Positions 6,273-7,615 of a DNA stretch of 7,615 nt are shown here, in pieces. The notes below the pieces were generated by a model. The model was not told the DNA's origin, did not search any database, and was given only the letters and a program-made list of their open reading frames with translations. The DNA comes from an uncultured Erysipelotrichaceae bacterium (GTDB lineage Bacteria; Bacillota_I; Bacilli_A; RFN20; CAG-826): the NCBI GenBank assembly GCA_902800255.1, contig CADCDV010000033.1:1-7615 (forward strand), given 5' to 3'. Position 1 is the stretch's first letter. Each line of letters opens with the position of its first letter. Made by a program: the position numbers and the translations under genes.

Positions 6273-6645
6273 ATGGAAAATAATCCTTAGAAGGTACCAG
6301 CCTCTCCTCAAGGAGCTTGATCTCACTTACACCCAGTACATCACGATGATGGTGATGTGGGAGAAGAGGAAAGTGAATGAGAAGGATTTGGTGGAAGCCC
6401 TCTACCTCAAGGCCAACACCTTGACCGAACTCTTAAAGAAACTTAAGAAGAAGGGCTACATCGATATTGAGAAGGACAAAGAGGATAAAAGGAACATCGT
6501 TATCGTCCTAACGGATAAAGGCCTCGCCTTAAGAGAGAAGGCCGTGAATATCCCTAGCTGCATCTATCAAGACCATTGGCTAAGCGATGAGGAATTCATC
6601 CTCTTCAAAGGATTACTCGACAAGATGCTTAAAGGGAACTGGTAA
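6273..6645 (+). pseudogene. N-terminally truncated OhrR-like MarR-family regulator
   Basis: The open frame from 6271 to 6645 encodes a MarR winged-helix core. RRYQPLLKELDLTYTQY precedes the ATG pair at 6346 and 6349. The recognition region ALYLKANTLTELLKKLKKKG and the wing RNIVIVLTDKG follow, then EKAVNIP, as in OhrR proteins. The expected first helix of about 20-25 residues, where OhrR carries its peroxide-sensing cysteine (LENQLCF), is missing. The ATG at 6273 right after the promoter opens MENNP and stops at TAG 6288-6290 in another frame. No ATG, GTG or TTG in the correct frame precedes 6346, and no ribosome binding site stands at usable distance from it. The remnant starting at 6346 would be 99 residues against about 145 in the family. 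The rest is intact, so the lesion looks recent, or a short DNA-binding form is made. An assembly deletion is possible. Confidence 0.75.
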
Positions 6646-6647
6646 AC

Positions 6648-6654
6648 AAAGGAG
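6648..6654 (+). promoter_or_regulatory. Ribosome binding site that decides the glutathione peroxidase start
   Basis: AAAGGAG lies just after the MarR stop and 7 bases before the ATG at 6662. It supports a start at MSSIYDL rather than the longer in-frame ATG at 6587, which lies inside the regulator gene. Confidence 0.9.
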
Positions 6655-6661
6655 AAAAGCC

Positions 6662-7210
6662 ATGAGCTCAATCTATGATTTAAATGTTACACGCGCGGAT
6701 GGCAGCGAACTCTCGCTTAAGGAGTTTGAAGGTAAAGTCATCCTTGTCGTCAATACCGCGACAGGATGCGGATTCACCCCTCAGTACGCTCCAATCGAGG
6801 AGATGTATAAGAAATACCATGAGAAAGGACTCGAGATCATTGATGTCCCATGTAACCAATTTGCGGGCCAGACTCCAGGAAGCGATGAGGAAATCCATGA
6901 GTTCTGCACCCTCAAATACGACACCACCTTCCCTCAGATGAAGAAAAGCGACGTCAACGGTGAGAACGAGATCCCTCTCTTCAAATATCTCAAGAGCAAG
7001 AAAGGCTTCGAATCATTTGGCAAAGGACCAAAGGCCCTCATGATGAAAGCGGTCGCCAAAATGAAGGACCGCAAATACAAAGAGAACCCGGACATCAAAT
7101 GGAACTTCACCAAGTTCGTCGTTGATAGAAACGGTGAGGTTGTTGCGAGATTCGAACCAACCATCGACATGAAAGAAGTCGAGAAGTGCGTTGTCTCTTT
7201 ACTTGGATAA
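6662..7210 (+). CDS. Glutathione peroxidase family protein (cysteine-type, probably thioredoxin-linked)
   Basis: Reduces hydrogen peroxide or organic hydroperoxides in the cytoplasm. The 182-residue protein has a thioredoxin-like fold. Peroxidatic Cys36 lies in NTATGCGFTPQY (31-42), Gln70 in CNQFAGQTPGS (64-74), and Trp147-Asn148 in IKWNFTKF (145-152), which completes the Cys-Gln-Trp-Asn tetrad. Cys82 in HEFCTLKYDTTFPQM (79-93) is placed like the resolving cysteine of non-seleno, thioredoxin-dependent members. A Lys-rich insertion (about 112-144) before the WNFTKF motif makes it longer than the 160-residue short forms; related long forms occur in Clostridia. No signal peptide is seen. It starts 16 bases after the MarR-family remnant and is probably co-transcribed with it, so it is the natural target of that regulator. 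Family assignment is firm, while the electron donor is inferred. Confidence 0.95.
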   Translation: MSSIYDLNVTRADGSELSLKEFEGKVILVVNTATGCGFTPQYAPIEEMYKKYHEKGLEIIDVPCNQFAGQTPGSDEEIHEFCTLKYDTTFPQMKKSDVNGENEIPLFKYLKSKKGFESFGKGPKALMMKAVAKMKDRKYKENPDIKWNFTKFVVDRNGEVVARFEPTIDMKEVEKCVVSLLG

Positions 7211-7256
7211 GAGAATTAAGGGAAAAAATTAACAGCCGATACATATATCCCAATTT

Positions 7257-7262
7257 AGGGGG
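7257..7262 (+). promoter_or_regulatory. Ribosome binding site of the PNPOx-like gene
   Basis: AGGGGG lies 8 bases before the ATG at 7271. No terminator or convincing promoter was seen in the 60 bases after the peroxidase gene, so the two are probably in one transcript. Confidence 0.7.
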
Positions 7263-7270
7263 AAACAAGA

Positions 7271-7615
7271 ATGACCAACATCGAAAGAGTTTACGAGTTC
7301 CTCGAGAAAGCAGGAACCTACTACCTTGCCACCGTCGAAGGCGATCAACCTCGCGTAAGAGCCTTTGGCACTCAACTCCTCTACGAAGGAAAGCTTTATA
7401 TCCAGACTGGCAAAATCAAACCGGTCAGCAAACAGATCAAAGCCAATCCGAAAGTCGAGTTATGCGCATTCAAAGACGGGCAGTGGTTACGTCTCTCCGG
7501 CGTCTTAGAAGAAGACGAGAGAAGAGAAGTGAAGAAAGCCATGCTCGACAAGATGCCTGAGCTTAGAGCCATGTATAACGAAGACGACGGCAATACCGAA
7601 ATGCTTTACTTTAAA
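7271..7615 (+). CDS. Pyridoxamine 5'-phosphate oxidase-like (split-barrel flavin-binding fold) protein, partial
   Basis: The first 115 residues of a small protein whose end lies beyond the window. It begins MTNIERVYEFLEKAGTYYLA. The pattern YYLATVEGDQPRVRAFG (17-33), LYEGKLYIQTGKIKPVSKQI (37-56), NPKVELCAF (59-67) and WLRLSGVLEED (72-82) is that of the PNPOx-like split-barrel superfamily. Members bind FMN, F420 or haem-related cofactors and often act as small reductases or oxidases of unknown substrate. The position behind a peroxidase and a MarR-type regulator hints at a redox or detoxification role; this is inference. The true PdxH pathway role is not indicated, because this short form lacks features that would identify PdxH. 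No symbol is justified. Confidence 0.85.
   Translation, partial: MTNIERVYEFLEKAGTYYLATVEGDQPRVRAFGTQLLYEGKLYIQTGKIKPVSKQIKANPKVELCAFKDGQWLRLSGVLEEDERREVKKAMLDKMPELRAMYNEDDGNTEMLYFK

Noticed and set aside
6587..6661. Extended glutathione peroxidase start
   Set aside because: The extra 25 residues would be read out of frame inside the MarR-family gene, and a strong ribosome site precedes the ATG at 6662.
7186..7560. Plus-strand open frame of 124 codons overlapping the last gene
   Set aside because: It is in another frame from the PNPOx-like protein, which has a ribosome site and family motifs. The alternative product is Arg/Ser-rich with no family match.

Overview
The window looks like ordinary chromosome from a Gram-positive (Bacillota) bacterium of moderate GC. 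The evidence is strong AGGAGG-type ribosome binding sites, a perfect CcpA-type cre palindrome before xylA, sigma-A-like promoters, a U-tract hairpin terminator and short intergenic gaps. The standard genetic code fits: TGG encodes Trp, and both TAA and TGA act as stops. The codon habit (CCA for Pro; GCC, ACC, CTC and TCC favoured in metabolic genes) and the protein families would suit a gut Erysipelotrichia-like or Mollicutes-related Bacillota lineage. That placement is an inference with low confidence.

Layout. (1) Positions 1-561, minus strand: the 5' part of an IMP dehydrogenase gene (guaB) that runs off the left edge. The protein passes directly from the first barrel segment to the second, with no room for the usual CBS (Bateman) regulatory domain. 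(2) Positions 577-1171: an AT-rich divergent intergenic region holding the guaB promoter, the xylA promoter, a cre site, several inverted repeats and a repeated TGGAC(A/T)AAA motif. (3) Positions 1172-6178, plus strand: a tightly packed four-gene pentose operon of xylA (xylose isomerase), xylB (xylulokinase), an AraC-family regulator and a cytoplasmic GH43 glycosidase. Two junctions overlap (TAATG and ATGA), and a strong intrinsic terminator closes the operon. (4) Positions 6239-7615, plus strand: an apparent redox gene cluster with an N-terminally truncated OhrR-like MarR regulator, a glutathione peroxidase family protein and the start of a PNPOx-like flavin-binding-fold protein that runs off the right edge.

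How the genes work together. The GH43 enzyme has no export signal, so it should release xylose or arabinose from short oligosaccharides inside the cell. XylA converts xylose to xylulose, and XylB phosphorylates xylulose for entry into the pentose phosphate pathway. The operon encodes its own AraC-type regulator and carries a cre site for glucose repression. No transporter lies in the window, so uptake must be encoded elsewhere. In the second cluster, the regulator next to a peroxidase suggests a peroxide response. Its regulator has lost the N-terminal segment that in OhrR carries the peroxide-sensing cysteine, so it is probably decayed or altered.

I saw no clearly novel multi-gene system. The items most worth checking are the CBS-less IMPDH, the truncated OhrR-like gene, the architecture of the xylA control region and the regulator placed inside the xylose operon. 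No RNA genes, CRISPR arrays, insertion sequences or phage genes were recognised.
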